In this document: positions 20,322-30,596 of the stretch, piece by piece | Layout of the letters: each line of letters starts with the position of its first letter | Numbering within the stretch: position 1 is the stretch's first letter | Source: Vibrio chagasii | Lineage (GTDB): Bacteria > Pseudomonadota > Gammaproteobacteria > Enterobacterales > Vibrionaceae | Direction of reading: 5' to 3' | DNA length: 64,000 nt | Assembly: GCA_041879415.1 (NCBI GenBank) | Contig: CP090851.1 | Coordinates: 2,852,001 to 2,916,000, forward strand | Made by a program: the position numbers and the translations under genes | Notes under the pieces: model-generated | What the model was told of the DNA's origin: nothing | The model's input: only the letters and a program-made list of their open reading frames with translations | Databases searched by the model: none

Positions 20322-20959
20322 TACTGGGTCTTCCTCAGTAAAATTACATCATTTCCAATAAATTCGAGTTCGAGCTTATCCCGCTCTGCCAAAAACTGGA
20401 ATGTTTGACGACTAAAGAAGACGACATGTGTCGGGTCATTCTTATAGTGCCAACCAGCAAACGCGTCCACGTCTATTACTAGCTTGGTCATCAGACCAAT
20501 CCAGCCCTTGGGCTTAACTAAATTCAACCATTGCTGCCACACCTTATCTGGATGGTAGAGATGCTCTATCACCTCGGTGGCAGTCATAAAGTCATACGTT
20601 TTCTCCAGCACAGAAGTTTCTGGGTGGTAGTAAATATCGTACAACTCCATGGTGTGTCCGGCTTCTTCTAACATAATAGATAGCGTAGGGCCCGGGCCAC
20701 AACCAAAATCCAACCCGTGTGAGTTAGATGAAATTTTGTCTGTTAATGGATCCGCGATGCGAGATAAAAAGCGGCGATAGCCGGCATCACTAGGATCGTT
20801 CTCATGGAGATCATAGTGCGCTTTCTCTTCGTTTGCTTCTAACCTTTGATCTGGTTTTACAAATACCAGCTCACATTGCTGACACTGCAGATAGGCTCTG
20901 CGTTTGTCTTCAAAATAGTGATTCACGCCTTGGTGATGGCATAAGGGACAAGTATACAT
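20321..20959 (-). CDS. Class I SAM-dependent methyltransferase with N-terminal zinc ribbon
   Basis: 212 residues. A Cys4-type ribbon (CPLC at residues 4-7, CQQC around 26-29) precedes a Rossmann methyltransferase domain with the SAM loop LDFGCGPGPTLS (about residues 83-94) and EVIEHL. The substrate is not known. First gene of the methyltransferase-yihI-DUF2489 unit; the CsrB-type RNA gene lies just upstream on the same strand. Confidence 0.82.
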   Translation of the reverse strand: MYTCPLCHHQGVNHYFEDKRRAYLQCQQCELVFVKPDQRLEANEEKAHYDLHENDPSDAGYRRFLSRIADPLTDKISSNSHGLDFGCGPGPTLSIMLEEAGHTMELYDIYYHPETSVLEKTYDFMTATEVIEHLYHPDKVWQQWLNLVKPKGWIGLMTKLVIDVDAFAGWHYKNDPTHVVFFSRQTFQFLAERDKLELEFIGNDVILLRKTQ

Positions 20960-21044
20960 AGCACATCCTTAAACAGGGATGCGAAACATACCAGAAACTG
21001 CGTTTATAGTGGAGAGGTATTGGGTGTTTTTTCATCAAATCAAT

Positions 21045-21299
21045 AAAAAAAGCGATAGGAAAACCTATCGCTCTCTAAATCTGCCTATATCGGCCAAAAT
21101 TTGCATACTCAACTTGGTACACAAATCTCCATTTGTTATTGGTGCTTTCCATGCCAAATTTGTTTGTTGTTCATCGTCCTGATGAGTTTTGGCTATCCTT
21201 TTCTAACACCTTGTTGCTGGGCTGTCCTAGCCTGATCCGTTTCTGTCTATACCGTTAGACTAGATGATCATCCGTATCTAAGTCAGCTCCTAGCTGATG
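21045..21299 (-). ncRNA. CsrB/CsrC-family regulatory RNA (CsrA-sequestering)
   Basis: On the minus strand this gap carries about eight GGA motifs, several in the loops of short hairpins: CAGC-TAGGA-GCTG (21284-21296), GGCT-AGGAC-AGCC (about 21218-21230), TCATC-AGGAC-GATGA (about 21172-21186) and AAAT-GGAG-ATTT (about 21122-21133). It ends in a terminator (AGCGATAGG-TTTT-CCTATCGCT then seven T; stem 21051-21072). This is the signature of RNAs that titrate the CsrA/RsmA translational regulator. In E. coli csrC also lies between yihA (engB) and yihI. The 5' end is estimated from a TTGTAG/TAAAGT promoter-like pair (16-bp spacing). Confidence 0.82.
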
Positions 21300-21433
21300 G
21301 CGGTTACTTTACCGTGTTACAAAAAGACTACAATAGTGCGACTTCACACTTTCGAACACTAATTGATCACACATTGATAAATTAGACACAAAAAGATAAA
21401 CCATCACAAATATCTATTGGTGAAGCCTGAAAA

Positions 21434-21470
21434 AAGAAAACGCCCCAATCATTTCTGATCGGGGCGTCTT
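21434..21470 (-). terminator. Terminator after cytochrome c4 gene
   Basis: On the minus strand ACGCCCC pairs with GGGGCGT around a 14-base loop containing a further GAT/ATC pairing, followed by TTTTCTTTTTT. About 60 bases after the cytochrome stop. Confidence 0.85.
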
Positions 21471-21529
21471 CTTCAATCTCGCTCGAACGTACATTTCTTC
21501 ACTCTGGCTAAGAGCGAGAAACCGACAAA

Positions 21530-22147
21530 TTAGTGTAGACCACCAACGTACTTCGATAAGGTATCAATTTCTGCGTCTGTTAACTTTTTAGCTACATCAC
21601 GCATCATCGCATTCATGTCGTTATTACGGCTACCATCGCGGAATTTTTCAAGTTGAGCCTTGATGTATTCTGCGTGTTGGCCTGAAATTTTAGGGAAGCC
21701 TGACAGCTCGGTGCCGTTACCACGAGGGCCGTGACAAGCGATACACGCTGTTAGGCCGCGCTCTGCGTTGCCCGCTGTGTATAGGATCTTACCTTCTTCA
21801 ACTACGTTCTCAGGAGTAGAGTTGTTAGAGATTGGCAGAGATGCGTAGTATGCCGCTAGGTCAGCCATGTCTTGTTCAGACAGAGGCATCGCCATTGCAC
21901 CCATTACAGGTTCATTACGACCTTGCTTACCACCACTTGTCATACCTAGCTTAAGCTCTTTTAACTGCTTCTCTAGGTACTTCTCATGTTGGCCAGCCAA
22001 CTTAGGGTACTGAGTGATCAGACTGTTGCCGTCAGCACCGTGGCAGGCAACACATGTTTGTGATTTGGCTTTACCAGCTTCAATACTACCTTGAGCCCAT
22101 ACTGAGCAGCTGGCTAAAAGACTCAAAATTAGCGCTAATTTCTTCAT
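21530..22147 (-). CDS. Dihaem cytochrome c4
   Basis: 205 residues with a Sec signal peptide ([18 protein letters not shown]) and two c-type haem motifs: CVACH at 32-36 and CIACH at 135-139. The two halves are homologous cytochrome c folds, the c4 layout. It is a periplasmic electron carrier to terminal oxidases. Divergently placed from engB, whose promoter region it shares. Confidence 0.92.
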   Translation of the reverse strand: MKKLALILSLLASCSVWAQGSIEAGKAKSQTCVACHGADGNSLITQYPKLAGQHEKYLEKQLKELKLGMTSGGKQGRNEPVMGAMAMPLSEQDMADLAAYYASLPISNNSTPENVVEEGKILYTAGNAERGLTACIACHGPRGNGTELSGFPKISGQHAEYIKAQLEKFRDGSRNNDMNAMMRDVAKKLTDAEIDTLSKYVGGLH

Positions 22148-22295
22148 GACATTCCATTATAATTATCAAGCTTCCAGTACCACTCTATGTTGCCACTCAT
22201 GGTACAATAGGCGACCTTATGCCGAGCACGGTTATTTTACACAAATTCACAAAAAAGTAATCAATCGACTACACAAAGTCGAGATGGAGTTAACA

Positions 22296-22955
22296 GTGAG
22301 CGTAAAAATTCATTATCAAAACACGCATTTCATTACCAGTGCACCTGATATTCGTCACTTACCAGAAGACGAAGGGATCGAAATTGCGTTTGCAGGACGC
22401 TCCAATGCTGGTAAATCTAGCGCGTTAAATCGCGTTACAAACCAAAAAAGCTTGGCGAAAACCAGTAAAACACCTGGTCGTACTCAGCTTATTAACCTAT
22501 TTAAGGTGACGGACGGTTGTCATATCGTCGATTTACCTGGATATGGTTTTGCTCAAGTACCGCTTGAGATGAAGAAAAAGTGGCAGAAGTCGCTAGGTGA
22601 ATACCTTCAAAAACGTGAATCGTTGAAAGGTTTGGTGGTATTGATGGACATTCGCCACCCAATGAAAGACCTAGACCAACAAATGATTTTCTGGGCCATT
22701 GATAGCCGTATTCCAGTACAAGTGCTGCTAACTAAAGCCGACAAGCTGAAGCAAGGTGCACGTAAAGCACAGCTGCTGAAGATTCGTAAAGATGCGCAAT
22801 CTTTCGGTGGTGATGTCGCTGTTGATGTTTTCTCTTCACTGAAAGGCATTGGTGTTGACCAACTGCGTAACAAGATGGATGAATGGTTCGCGCCAGCGCT
22901 TGCTGATCAACTCATCGACGAACTAGAAAGCGAAGAACACAACGATTCAGAGTAG
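22296..22955 (+). CDS. engB: Ribosome-biogenesis GTPase EngB (YsxC/YihA)
   Basis: 219 residues from the GTG at 22296, chosen because GGAG lies 6 bases upstream and the N-terminus then matches YihA; an ATG four codons earlier (22284) is the alternative, and the frame is open still further upstream without homology. Motifs: G1 GRSNAGKSS (34-42), G3 DLPGYG, G4 TKAD. Needed for 50S subunit assembly. Confidence 0.95.
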   Translation: MSVKIHYQNTHFITSAPDIRHLPEDEGIEIAFAGRSNAGKSSALNRVTNQKSLAKTSKTPGRTQLINLFKVTDGCHIVDLPGYGFAQVPLEMKKKWQKSLGEYLQKRESLKGLVVLMDIRHPMKDLDQQMIFWAIDSRIPVQVLLTKADKLKQGARKAQLLKIRKDAQSFGGDVAVDVFSSLKGIGVDQLRNKMDEWFAPALADQLIDELESEEHNDSE

Positions 22956-23018
22956 CCTCTTTATATAGAGGGAACACATAGCGAATCGATCGCGACTCCA
23001 AGGGATCGCACCTTATCA

Positions 23019-23051
23019 ATACCCTGCCTTATATAGGTGGGGTATTTTTTT
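23019..23051 (+). terminator. Terminator after engB
   Basis: A 12-bp stem (AATACCCTGCCT with AGGTGGGGTATT, two wobbles) and then seven T, 65 bases after the engB stop. Confidence 0.88.
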
Positions 23052-23179
23052 GTCTATAAATTAGCGGGTTAAACTCTAAAACCGAGAATAAAAAGTAAGA
23101 TAAACCCGTTACAAACAACAGAAGTGAACCATACTAAAAGACAAACTTTTATAAACAGTACAATGAGAAAGGAACACTC

Positions 23180-23779
23180 ATGTGGAAAATGCCCCTAATC
23201 GTAATAGCGCTGATAATGGTTTCATTTTCAGGACTCGCCTCTGAAAAAGAAGCAACGGAAACGCCACTGATCAACGTTGATATGACTTTAGACCTTGATG
23301 GCATGGAGAGGTATGCTCAAGATGCGAGCCAATCTCTGGAGGTGATATCTCAGTCACTGCAAGCCATCGTTAATAACCCTAACCTTAGTGACGAACAACA
23401 ACTGGCGCTTAATCAAACGGTTGAAAGCATTAACAAACTCGCCGACACCACCAAAACCTCGCTCAAGCAACTGCCACAAGCCTTAGACCAATCACGCGTC
23501 GCCTTTAAGCAAACAAGCCAAACGCTGATCGATGATATCCAAACCAAAATCATCATCGCGTTGGTTGCCGTTGTGGGTGTGATTATTATCGCCCTAACCG
23601 CGATTTACCTACTGATCTTGAAGCCTATGCAGCAAACCTTGGTAAAAGCGACCAACAATATCTCTTCAATGGCGCAGTCCATACAGATCACCGCCGAAGC
23701 CCTCAAATACAGCACAGAAAAACAACAGAAAATCATGGACTATATTGAGCATTCACCCACTCAATGCACTGATAAATAA
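23180..23779 (+). CDS. Hypothetical single-pass membrane protein with coiled coil
   Basis: 199 residues. An N-terminal signal peptide (about 1-20) is followed by a helical, Gln-rich periplasmic segment, a strong membrane segment (about 122-147, IIIALVAVVGVIIIALTAIYLLIL) and a helical cytoplasmic tail. The arrangement recalls the sensory half of a chemoreceptor without its signalling domain, but I do not recognise a family. It stands alone between engB and spf with AGGAA before the ATG. Confidence 0.65.
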   Translation: MWKMPLIVIALIMVSFSGLASEKEATETPLINVDMTLDLDGMERYAQDASQSLEVISQSLQAIVNNPNLSDEQQLALNQTVESINKLADTTKTSLKQLPQALDQSRVAFKQTSQTLIDDIQTKIIIALVAVVGVIIIALTAIYLLILKPMQQTLVKATNNISSMAQSIQITAEALKYSTEKQQKIMDYIEHSPTQCTDK

Positions 23780-24004
23780 GGCGCGAGCGATCAATCCTTT
23801 ATCGGCACTTTGTAAAATAAAAGTTATTTCAAATGATAAAACAATCATTTTATGTGTGGATTTAAATTACCAATTGCTGATTGAATTCCAAATTCACAAC
23901 GAATGGAATAGATAAAGAAGGCACTTAAAAAGCGTAACAAAAGCACTAGAAATGAAGCATTTTTCAGGGGAATGGTAGGTTGGAAATATTTTTCTTTCGC
24001 ACAA

Positions 24005-24110
24005 GAAAAAACGCCCCAGTCAAATACTGACTGGGGCGGCTGAATCAGCCTAATCCAATAACGTGAAACAAAAGGTCTGAAAGATAGAACATCTTACCTC
24101 TGTACCCTAC
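24005..24110 (-). ncRNA. spf: Spot 42 small RNA
   Basis: About 106 nt on the minus strand. The 5' end GTAGGGTACAGAGGTAAGAT, the middle TTCTATCTTTCAGACCTTTT and the GC-rich terminator (GCCCCAGTCA ... TGACTGGGGC, then six T) are nearly identical to E. coli Spot 42. It also sits between polA and engB, as in E. coli. Spot 42 is an Hfq-dependent RNA repressed by cAMP-CRP that down-regulates secondary carbon metabolism genes. A TACATT -10-like box lies just upstream. Confidence 0.97.
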
Positions 24111-24222
24111 GAGATTTAATGTACAACAATTGCTCAGAAATGAAAACAATTTTTGTAGTTTTTTTTCATGAATGTTTTATTAAAACACTTAAACCCTTTG
24201 TGGGATTGAACTTTATTCGAGA

Positions 24223-24252
24223 CAAAAAAAAGCCAGTGTTTGTGCACTGGCT
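24223..24252 (-). terminator. Terminator of polA
   Basis: On the minus strand AGCCAGTG pairs with CACTGGCT around a six-base loop, followed by eight T, 34 bases after the polA stop. Confidence 0.9.
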
Positions 24253-24285
24253 CATACTAATTTGCTCAATAAGGTCAAAAACTGA

Positions 24286-27084
24286 TTAGTGGGCTTGATC
24301 CCAGTTGTCACCGTGACCCGCTTCCGCAACAAGCGGTACATCTAGGTCAGCAGCAGATTCCATCAATTCTTGTACTTTACTTTCAATTTCGGCTAAAGAT
24401 GACTCTTCCACTTCAAATACCAATTCATCGTGTACTTGCATCAATAGCTTAACTCGGCCATCACCTTCCGCTTGAATCCACTCATCCACCAACAGCATCG
24501 CTTTCTTAATGATGTCTGCGGCTGTACCTTGCATTGGCGCGTTGATCGCTGCACGCTCAGCTGCCTTACGACGCATGCCATTACGAGATTGAATTTCAGG
24601 TAGGTGCAGACGACGACCGTAAATGGTTTCAACGAAGCCCTGCTCTGAAGCTGCGCTGCGTGTGTCTTCCATGTACTGCATCACACCAGGGTAACGCTCG
24701 AAGTAAGTATCCATGTAGTGCTGTGCTTCACCACGAGGAATACCTAGCTGCTTAGCCAAGCCAAAGGCACTCATGCCGTAGATAAGACCGAAGTTAACCG
24801 CTTTAGCACGACGACGTTGCTCAGAAGTCACATCCTCAATATTAACGCCAATGATCTCAGCTGCGGTTGCCGCGTGGATATCTTTGCCTTGTTGGAAAGC
24901 TTCCAGAAGCGCTTTATCACCCGATAGGTGCGCCATGATACGCAATTCAATTTGAGAGTAATCGACCGCTAGAATCTTCCAACCGTGCTGTGCAACGAAT
25001 GCTTGGCGGATACGACGGCCTTCTTCATTACGAATTGGGATGTTCTGTAGGTTTGGATCGGTCGAAGACAAACGACCTGTCGCCGTTACCGCTTGATGAT
25101 ACGAAGTATGAACACGACCCGTTTCAGCATTGATCATCTTCGGCAGCTTATCGGTGTAAGTAGACTTCAGTTTCGCAAGACCACGATACTCAATGATCAA
25201 TTTAGGTAGCGGGTAATCTAGCGCAAGTTCCTGTAGTACTTCTTCATTGGTTGAAGGCGAACCAGATGGCGTTTTCTTGATAACAGGCAGGCCCATTTTC
25301 TCGAACAGAATCGCTTGCAGCTGTTTCGGGGAGTTCATGTTGAACTCTTGCTCAGCAATCTCGTAAGCTTTTTGTTCTAGCTCATCAAGACGAACCGCAA
25401 TCTCTTGTGACTGTGCACCTAGCAACATGTCATCAACGAATACACCGGTACGTTCAATGCGAGACATGACTGGAATCAGCGGTACTTCGATCTCTTCATA
25501 GATCGCTTTTAGCTTTTCGTCTTGCTCAATGTTTTCCATTAAGCGATTATGCAGACGCAGTGTTACATCAGCATCTTCAGCCGCATATGGAGAAGCTTCA
25601 CCCAGCTCAATCTGATTGAACGTCAGTTGTTTCTTACCTTTACCTGCAATCTGCTCGAACGAGATGCAGCTATGTTGTAGGAAACGCAACGCCAAGCTGT
25701 CCATATCATGCTTACCGCCAACGCTATTGAAAACGTAAGACGCTAGCATGGTGTCATGCTTGATGCCTTTCATCTCAATACCGTAGCGCGCTAAGACGCT
25801 CATATCGTACTTGAGGTTTTGACCCACTTTAGCTTGTGCATCATCTTCAAGAATCGGCTTAAGCTGCTCTAGTACCCAATCGCGATCCAGCTGTTGTGGT
25901 GCGTCTAGGTAGTCATGAGCAACCGGTACGTAAGCGGCAACACCTTCTTCAGTTGCGAACGATAGACCAACCAGGTTAGCCACCATGTAATCTAGGCTGT
26001 CTGTCTCAGTGTCAAAAGCAAACACCTCTGCCGCTTTCAGCTTTTCTAGCCAAGCGTTGAAAGTCTCTTCATCAAGAATGGTTTCGTACTTGCTACGATC
26101 AATCGTCACTGCTGAAGTATTCATTTCAACGGTTGAGGCTGCAGACGAACCACTGCTACGTACAGCGCCAGATTTCTCATCAGCTTCAACGACACCAGTA
26201 CCACCCTCAAGGAGTTCATTTAGCCAAGATTTGAAGACCAGTTGACCATATAGCTTAATTAGCTCATCGGTGTTTGGTTGGGTTTTTACGAGTGACTCTG
26301 GTGTCTCTTCAAGCTCAACATCCAGTTTAATCGTCGCCAGTTGGTAAGACATTTCAGCGTTGTCTTTATTGTCGATAAGCTTCTTAGCCATCGTCTTAGA
26401 ACCACGGAAACCAAGCGCTGCAATATCATCTAGGTTTTGGTACAACTTCTCGATGCTACCAATGCCTTGCAGTAGAGCTGTTGCTGTTTTGTCACCGACA
26501 CCTGGTACGCCAGGAATGTTATCCACTTTATCACCCATCAGAGCAAGGTAATCGATGATAAGTTCAGGTGGGATGCCAAATTTCTCGATAACACCTTCGC
26601 GATCCATCACTACGTTAGTCATGGTGTTGATCAAAGTAACGTTGTCATCAACCAGTTGGGCCATATCTTTATCGCCAGTACTGATCAAAACCGGCATGCC
26701 CGCTTTAGATGCTTGCGAAGCCAGCGTACCGATCACGTCATCCGCTTCAACGCCAGGGATCGAGATAAGTGGCAGACCCATAGCACGAATCACGTTGTGC
26801 AAAGGTTCGATCTGGCAACGCAGATCATCCGGCATAGGTGGACGGTTAGCCTTGTACTCTGGGTACATGTCATCACGGAACGTCTTTCCTTTCGCATCAA
26901 AAATAACCGCAATACGATCAGAAGCAAATTGACGCATCATGCTGCGCAGCATGTTAACTACACCGTAAACCGCGTTAGTTGGGATATCACCATTGCTCAT
27001 GGTGCCAGGGTAAGCATGAAACGCGCGATATAAGTAAGAAGAGCCATCGATCAGAATCAATGGATTATCAGGAATACGAGCCAT
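24286..27084 (-). CDS. polA: DNA polymerase I
   Basis: 932 residues: N-terminal 5'-3' exonuclease (about 1-290; [27 protein letters not shown]), a 3'-5' exonuclease domain (about 325-520; [13 protein letters not shown] with the DxE motif intact) and the polymerase domain ([17 protein letters not shown] motif [19 protein letters not shown] motif [11 protein letters not shown] motif C). It processes Okazaki fragments and fills repair gaps. All catalytic motifs are present. Confidence 0.98.
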   Translation of the reverse strand: MARIPDNPLILIDGSSYLYRAFHAYPGTMSNGDIPTNAVYGVVNMLRSMMRQFASDRIAVIFDAKGKTFRDDMYPEYKANRPPMPDDLRCQIEPLHNVIRAMGLPLISIPGVEADDVIGTLASQASKAGMPVLISTGDKDMAQLVDDNVTLINTMTNVVMDREGVIEKFGIPPELIIDYLALMGDKVDNIPGVPGVGDKTATALLQGIGSIEKLYQNLDDIAALGFRGSKTMAKKLIDNKDNAEMSYQLATIKLDVELEETPESLVKTQPNTDELIKLYGQLVFKSWLNELLEGGTGVVEADEKSGAVRSSGSSAASTVEMNTSAVTIDRSKYETILDEETFNAWLEKLKAAEVFAFDTETDSLDYMVANLVGLSFATEEGVAAYVPVAHDYLDAPQQLDRDWVLEQLKPILEDDAQAKVGQNLKYDMSVLARYGIEMKGIKHDTMLASYVFNSVGGKHDMDSLALRFLQHSCISFEQIAGKGKKQLTFNQIELGEASPYAAEDADVTLRLHNRLMENIEQDEKLKAIYEEIEVPLIPVMSRIERTGVFVDDMLLGAQSQEIAVRLDELEQKAYEIAEQEFNMNSPKQLQAILFEKMGLPVIKKTPSGSPSTNEEVLQELALDYPLPKLIIEYRGLAKLKSTYTDKLPKMINAETGRVHTSYHQAVTATGRLSSTDPNLQNIPIRNEEGRRIRQAFVAQHGWKILAVDYSQIELRIMAHLSGDKALLEAFQQGKDIHAATAAEIIGVNIEDVTSEQRRRAKAVNFGLIYGMSAFGLAKQLGIPRGEAQHYMDTYFERYPGVMQYMEDTRSAASEQGFVETIYGRRLHLPEIQSRNGMRRKAAERAAINAPMQGTAADIIKKAMLLVDEWIQAEGDGRVKLLMQVHDELVFEVEESSLAEIESKVQELMESAADLDVPLVAEAGHGDNWDQAH

Positions 27085-27235
27085 AATGTTTGTGTATCCA
27101 GTAAGTACAGAAATTATCTGTTAAGAATGCCACGTCTGTTGGTTGGATTCCACGTTGTCGATCCGTATCCGTTCACTCGGTTGTGTTCGATATAATCAAT
27201 TTGTTGTTATTTTTTGTTCTTAGATACAGGCGTTC

Positions 27236-27386
27236 TGTGGATAACTCTGTTTATATTATTTATCCACCCTGTTGAGAACTAAGACAGATAAAGCAGAAAA
27301 CACAAACAAACCATTGAAAATAAAGCAAAAATTTACAGATCGAACAGATGATCAACGATCTTTTTAAGATCTTGCATTGTGGAAAA
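27236..27386. promoter_or_regulatory. DnaA-box and GATC cluster upstream of polA
   Basis: A perfect DnaA box (TGTGGATAA, 27236-27244) faces a near-perfect one (TTATCCACC, 27260-27268), and a third near match (TGTGGAAAA, 27378-27386) follows. Four GATC sites fall within 27338-27371. Boxes and sites are observed; a role in DnaA or SeqA binding is inferred. This is not the expected oriC location, which lies beside mnmG/mioC in vibrios. Confidence 0.5.
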
Positions 27387-27457
27387 GAATGCTGATGGCG
27401 TTTTATTCATAAAAATACGTGCTACTAAATATGCATCCTGTTGAAATGGTAGACATA

Positions 27458-27677
27458 AAAAAAGCGACACCCGAAGATGTCGCCTAGCAAAAACCGGTAA
27501 AGCCATTCAAATTGAATACCACAGCTTTACCTAAAAGCTATAAATTACACTGGAAGCAATGTGAGCAATGTCGTGTCAAAAAGAACTTAGTACAAGTTCG
27601 CGAGAATTCTGTTGGGTAACCAAGTTGATACTTGATTACTTAACATCCTTGTGAACATTTCCTCATTCCCTAAGACA
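27458..27677 (-). ncRNA. ryhB: RyhB iron-regulated small RNA
   Basis: The minus strand at 27550-27575 contains the RyhB core (ACGACATTGCTCACATTGC then TTCCAGT) that pairs with targets. A terminator with a UUCG loop (GCGACATC-TTCG-GGTGTCGC then seven T) closes the RNA at about 27458. A TTGACT/TATTAT promoter with 16-bp spacing predicts a start near 27677, giving about 220 nt, in line with the long RyhB of Vibrio cholerae. RyhB is an Hfq-dependent RNA that represses iron-using proteins when iron is low. Confidence 0.95.
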
Positions 27678-27683
27678 GGTTTA

Positions 27684-27711
27684 ATAATAATGATTCTCAT
27701 TTAATAGTCAA
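27684..27711 (-). promoter_or_regulatory. ryhB promoter with overlapping Fur box
   Basis: TTGACT (27706-27711) and TATTAT (27684-27689) form the promoter; the spacer holds AATAATGATTCTCATTTAA (27686-27704), a close match to the Fur consensus. Fe-Fur bound here would block RNA polymerase. Confidence 0.88.
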
Positions 27712-27717
27712 CCACTA

Positions 27718-27740
27718 AATGATAATAAATCTCATTTAAT
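27718..27740. promoter_or_regulatory. Second Fur box upstream of ryhB
   Basis: AATGATAATAAATCTCATT resembles the Fur consensus and lies directly upstream of the first box, suggesting extended Fur binding. Confidence 0.65.
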
Positions 27741-27785
27741 TTTAATTGACTGATTAATGCCACGACTTCAACGCGTTGATTAAAC

Positions 27786-28220
27786 CTATAACTGTTTTAC
27801 GAAGTGAATGCGATGTTCTCGAATATCCTCTTTTTCTTCCAGTTTTTCGATCTGATAACCATTCCTCAATAGTAGACGTAACATGGCAGGAAACTGATTA
27901 CGCGATTTCACTTTGAGTTGTTGGTAGCCTTGTTGTTTCACCCACTGCTCCTGAACATCTAATTGAGCCTGTGCGACTCCTTTGTTTCTCGCGAGCGGCG
28001 ATACACCACCAAACCAACTGTAAAAAGTGTTCGGCTCCAATTCATAGCCGATCTTAAAACCCAGTAGCACGCCCGCTTCTTCCGCGACTAAAATCAAACC
28101 CTTTTTGTCTGATAAGCGTTGTGAAAGAGAAGCCACACTCTCTTTTTGAGCAAACTCATTAATCTGCTCAACAACCGAAACCACTTCTTCCAGCGAGCCT
28201 TCACGTACGATGACTGACAT
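27786..28220 (-). CDS. GNAT family N-acetyltransferase
   Basis: 144 residues from the ATG at 28220 (GGTGGAAAG upstream). An earlier in-frame start at 28262 would fall inside the hemB terminator hairpin, so it is rejected. The GNAT fold is visible with the acetyl-CoA loop SPLARNKGVAQAQL (motif A) and a C-terminal strand LLLRNGYQIEK. The substrate is unknown. It lies downstream of hemB and upstream of ryhB on the same strand; no clear terminator separates it from ryhB. Confidence 0.83.
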   Translation of the reverse strand: MSVIVREGSLEEVVSVVEQINEFAQKESVASLSQRLSDKKGLILVAEEAGVLLGFKIGYELEPNTFYSWFGGVSPLARNKGVAQAQLDVQEQWVKQQGYQQLKVKSRNQFPAMLRLLLRNGYQIEKLEEKEDIREHRIHFVKQL

Positions 28221-28240
28221 ACTTTCCACCCTCATAAACG

Positions 28241-28268
28241 AAAGGGTTGGCACGACGGCCAACCCTTT
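28241..28268 (-). terminator. Hairpin after hemB (probable terminator)
   Basis: AAAGGGTTGGC pairs perfectly with GCCAACCCTTT around a six-base loop just after the hemB stop. The following T-run on the minus strand is short, so read-through into the GNAT gene is possible. Confidence 0.65.
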
Positions 28269-28297
28269 AAATACTCTTTTAACTTAACCTAAAGTCG

Positions 28298-29392
<1,095 letters not shown>

Positions 29393-29549
29393 CTAAATAC
29401 AGGCAAAAGCATATCACTGATGGCTCAGGACGCTAGCAGTAAAATATAAAACCCACTCAAAAACAGGGAGAAATGGCAAAAAATGACCTTCTCCTCACAC
29501 TGCCGTATACTCATGACAACTCAGTAAAGACCGCATTCAGGACAAAACA

Positions 29550-30311
29550 ATGATCGACACCCATGCTCATATTTACGCTAGCGAATTCGATGAAGACCGC
29601 GAACAAGTGGTGCAGCGCGCACTGGCTCAAGGTATTGATACGATTCTACTACCAAACATCGACCTAGAATCTATCGAGCCAATGCTAGCAACGGAAGCTC
29701 AATTTCCGGAAGTATGTCGTTCAATGATGGGCTTACACCCCTGTTATGTGGATGGAAATATTGAAGAAACACTAAAGATCATTCGTGCTTGGTTCGATAA
29801 ACGCGACTTTATCGCAGTGGGTGAAATCGGTATCGATCTCTACTGGGATAAAACCTTTAAAGCCGAACAAGAGATGGCTTTCGTTACCCAACTGCAGTGG
29901 GCAAAAGAACTCGACCTACCGGTGGTGATCCACACTCGAGATTCAATAGAAGAGACTCTGGCTCTACTAAAACAAGAGCAAGACGGCAGCTTACGTGGTG
30001 TATTTCACTGCTTTGGCAGCAGCCTAGAAGAAGCTCAAGCGATCAATGCACTCGGCTTCCACCTTGGTTTAGGGGGTGTTTCGACCTTTAAGAATTCAGG
30101 TATGGATAAAGTCATTCCACACCTAGATATGGACTACGTTATCTTAGAAACGGACTGCCCTTACTTAGCGCCAGCGCCAAACCGTGGTAAACGCAATGAA
30201 CCAGCGTACACAGAACTAGTCGCCAAGCGTATTGCAGACCTACGAGGTATCACTCTAGAAGAGGTTGAAGCGATTACAACAAACAACGCTAAATCATTGT
30301 TTAATTTGTAA
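29550..30311 (+). CDS. tatD: TatD-family metal-dependent hydrolase (DNase)
   Basis: 253 residues. Metal ligands of the TatD amidohydrolase fold are visible: THAH at the start, GEIGIDLYWD, VIHTRD, HCFG and ETDCPYL. The family has 3'-5' exonuclease activity on DNA and is not itself required for Tat export. It is near tatABC but on the opposite strand, so it is not in their operon here. It could equally be a YjjV or YcfH-like paralogue. Confidence 0.85.
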   Translation: MIDTHAHIYASEFDEDREQVVQRALAQGIDTILLPNIDLESIEPMLATEAQFPEVCRSMMGLHPCYVDGNIEETLKIIRAWFDKRDFIAVGEIGIDLYWDKTFKAEQEMAFVTQLQWAKELDLPVVIHTRDSIEETLALLKQEQDGSLRGVFHCFGSSLEEAQAINALGFHLGLGGVSTFKNSGMDKVIPHLDMDYVILETDCPYLAPAPNRGKRNEPAYTELVAKRIADLRGITLEEVEAITTNNAKSLFNL

Positions 30312-30411
30312 ATAAAACCGAAATCGATTTCTATTGTTTTCAATAAAATTCATTTGTTAATACGCAGTGATGTGTATATTATCAACCATCTGCATATGGA
30401 GGTAGTTGATT

Positions 30412-30528
30412 ATGTGTGACCATTCACAACACTTGCAACGTCAACATCGAACCCTATGGCATAAAATTTTGGGCATCAAAGAGCTCTATGTATGTCAAAA
30501 CTGTGGCTATCAGTTGAAGATTCGATAA
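30412..30528 (+). CDS. 38-residue small protein with Cys/His pairs
   Basis: A short frame with a strong ribosome site (GGAGG, 9 bases before the ATG). The protein begins MCDHSQHLQRQH and ends YVCQNCGYQLKIR, so a CxxH-type pair and a CxxC pair could bind zinc. It has its own upstream AT-rich promoter-like region and a terminator 15 bases after the stop. I do not recognise a family; codon structure and signals make it likely to be real. Confidence 0.65.
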   Translation: MCDHSQHLQRQHRTLWHKILGIKELYVCQNCGYQLKIR

Positions 30529-30541
30529 TCAGACATAATAA

Positions 30542-30567
30542 AAAAGCGGCCCAGGGCCGCTTTTTTA
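30542..30567. terminator. Bidirectional terminator between the small protein gene and tatC
   Basis: A stem AGCGGCC with GGCCGCT, CAG loop, flanked by five A and six T. Confidence 0.9.
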
Positions 30568-30596
30568 TTATGAGATTTTTACTGCAGAGCTCTAAC

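Noticed and set aside
20979..21182. 67-codon rightward open frame in the gap beside the methyltransferase gene
   Set aside because: It is antisense to the CsrB-type RNA and spans its terminator; there is no sign of coding.
27236..27386. Reading this as the chromosomal origin oriC
   Set aside because: The flanking genes are polA and ryhB rather than mnmG/mioC, and three boxes are fewer than in a Vibrio oriC; kept only as a DnaA-box cluster.
28221..28262. Longer start for the GNAT protein
   Set aside because: The start codon would sit inside the hemB terminator hairpin, and the extra residues have no homology.
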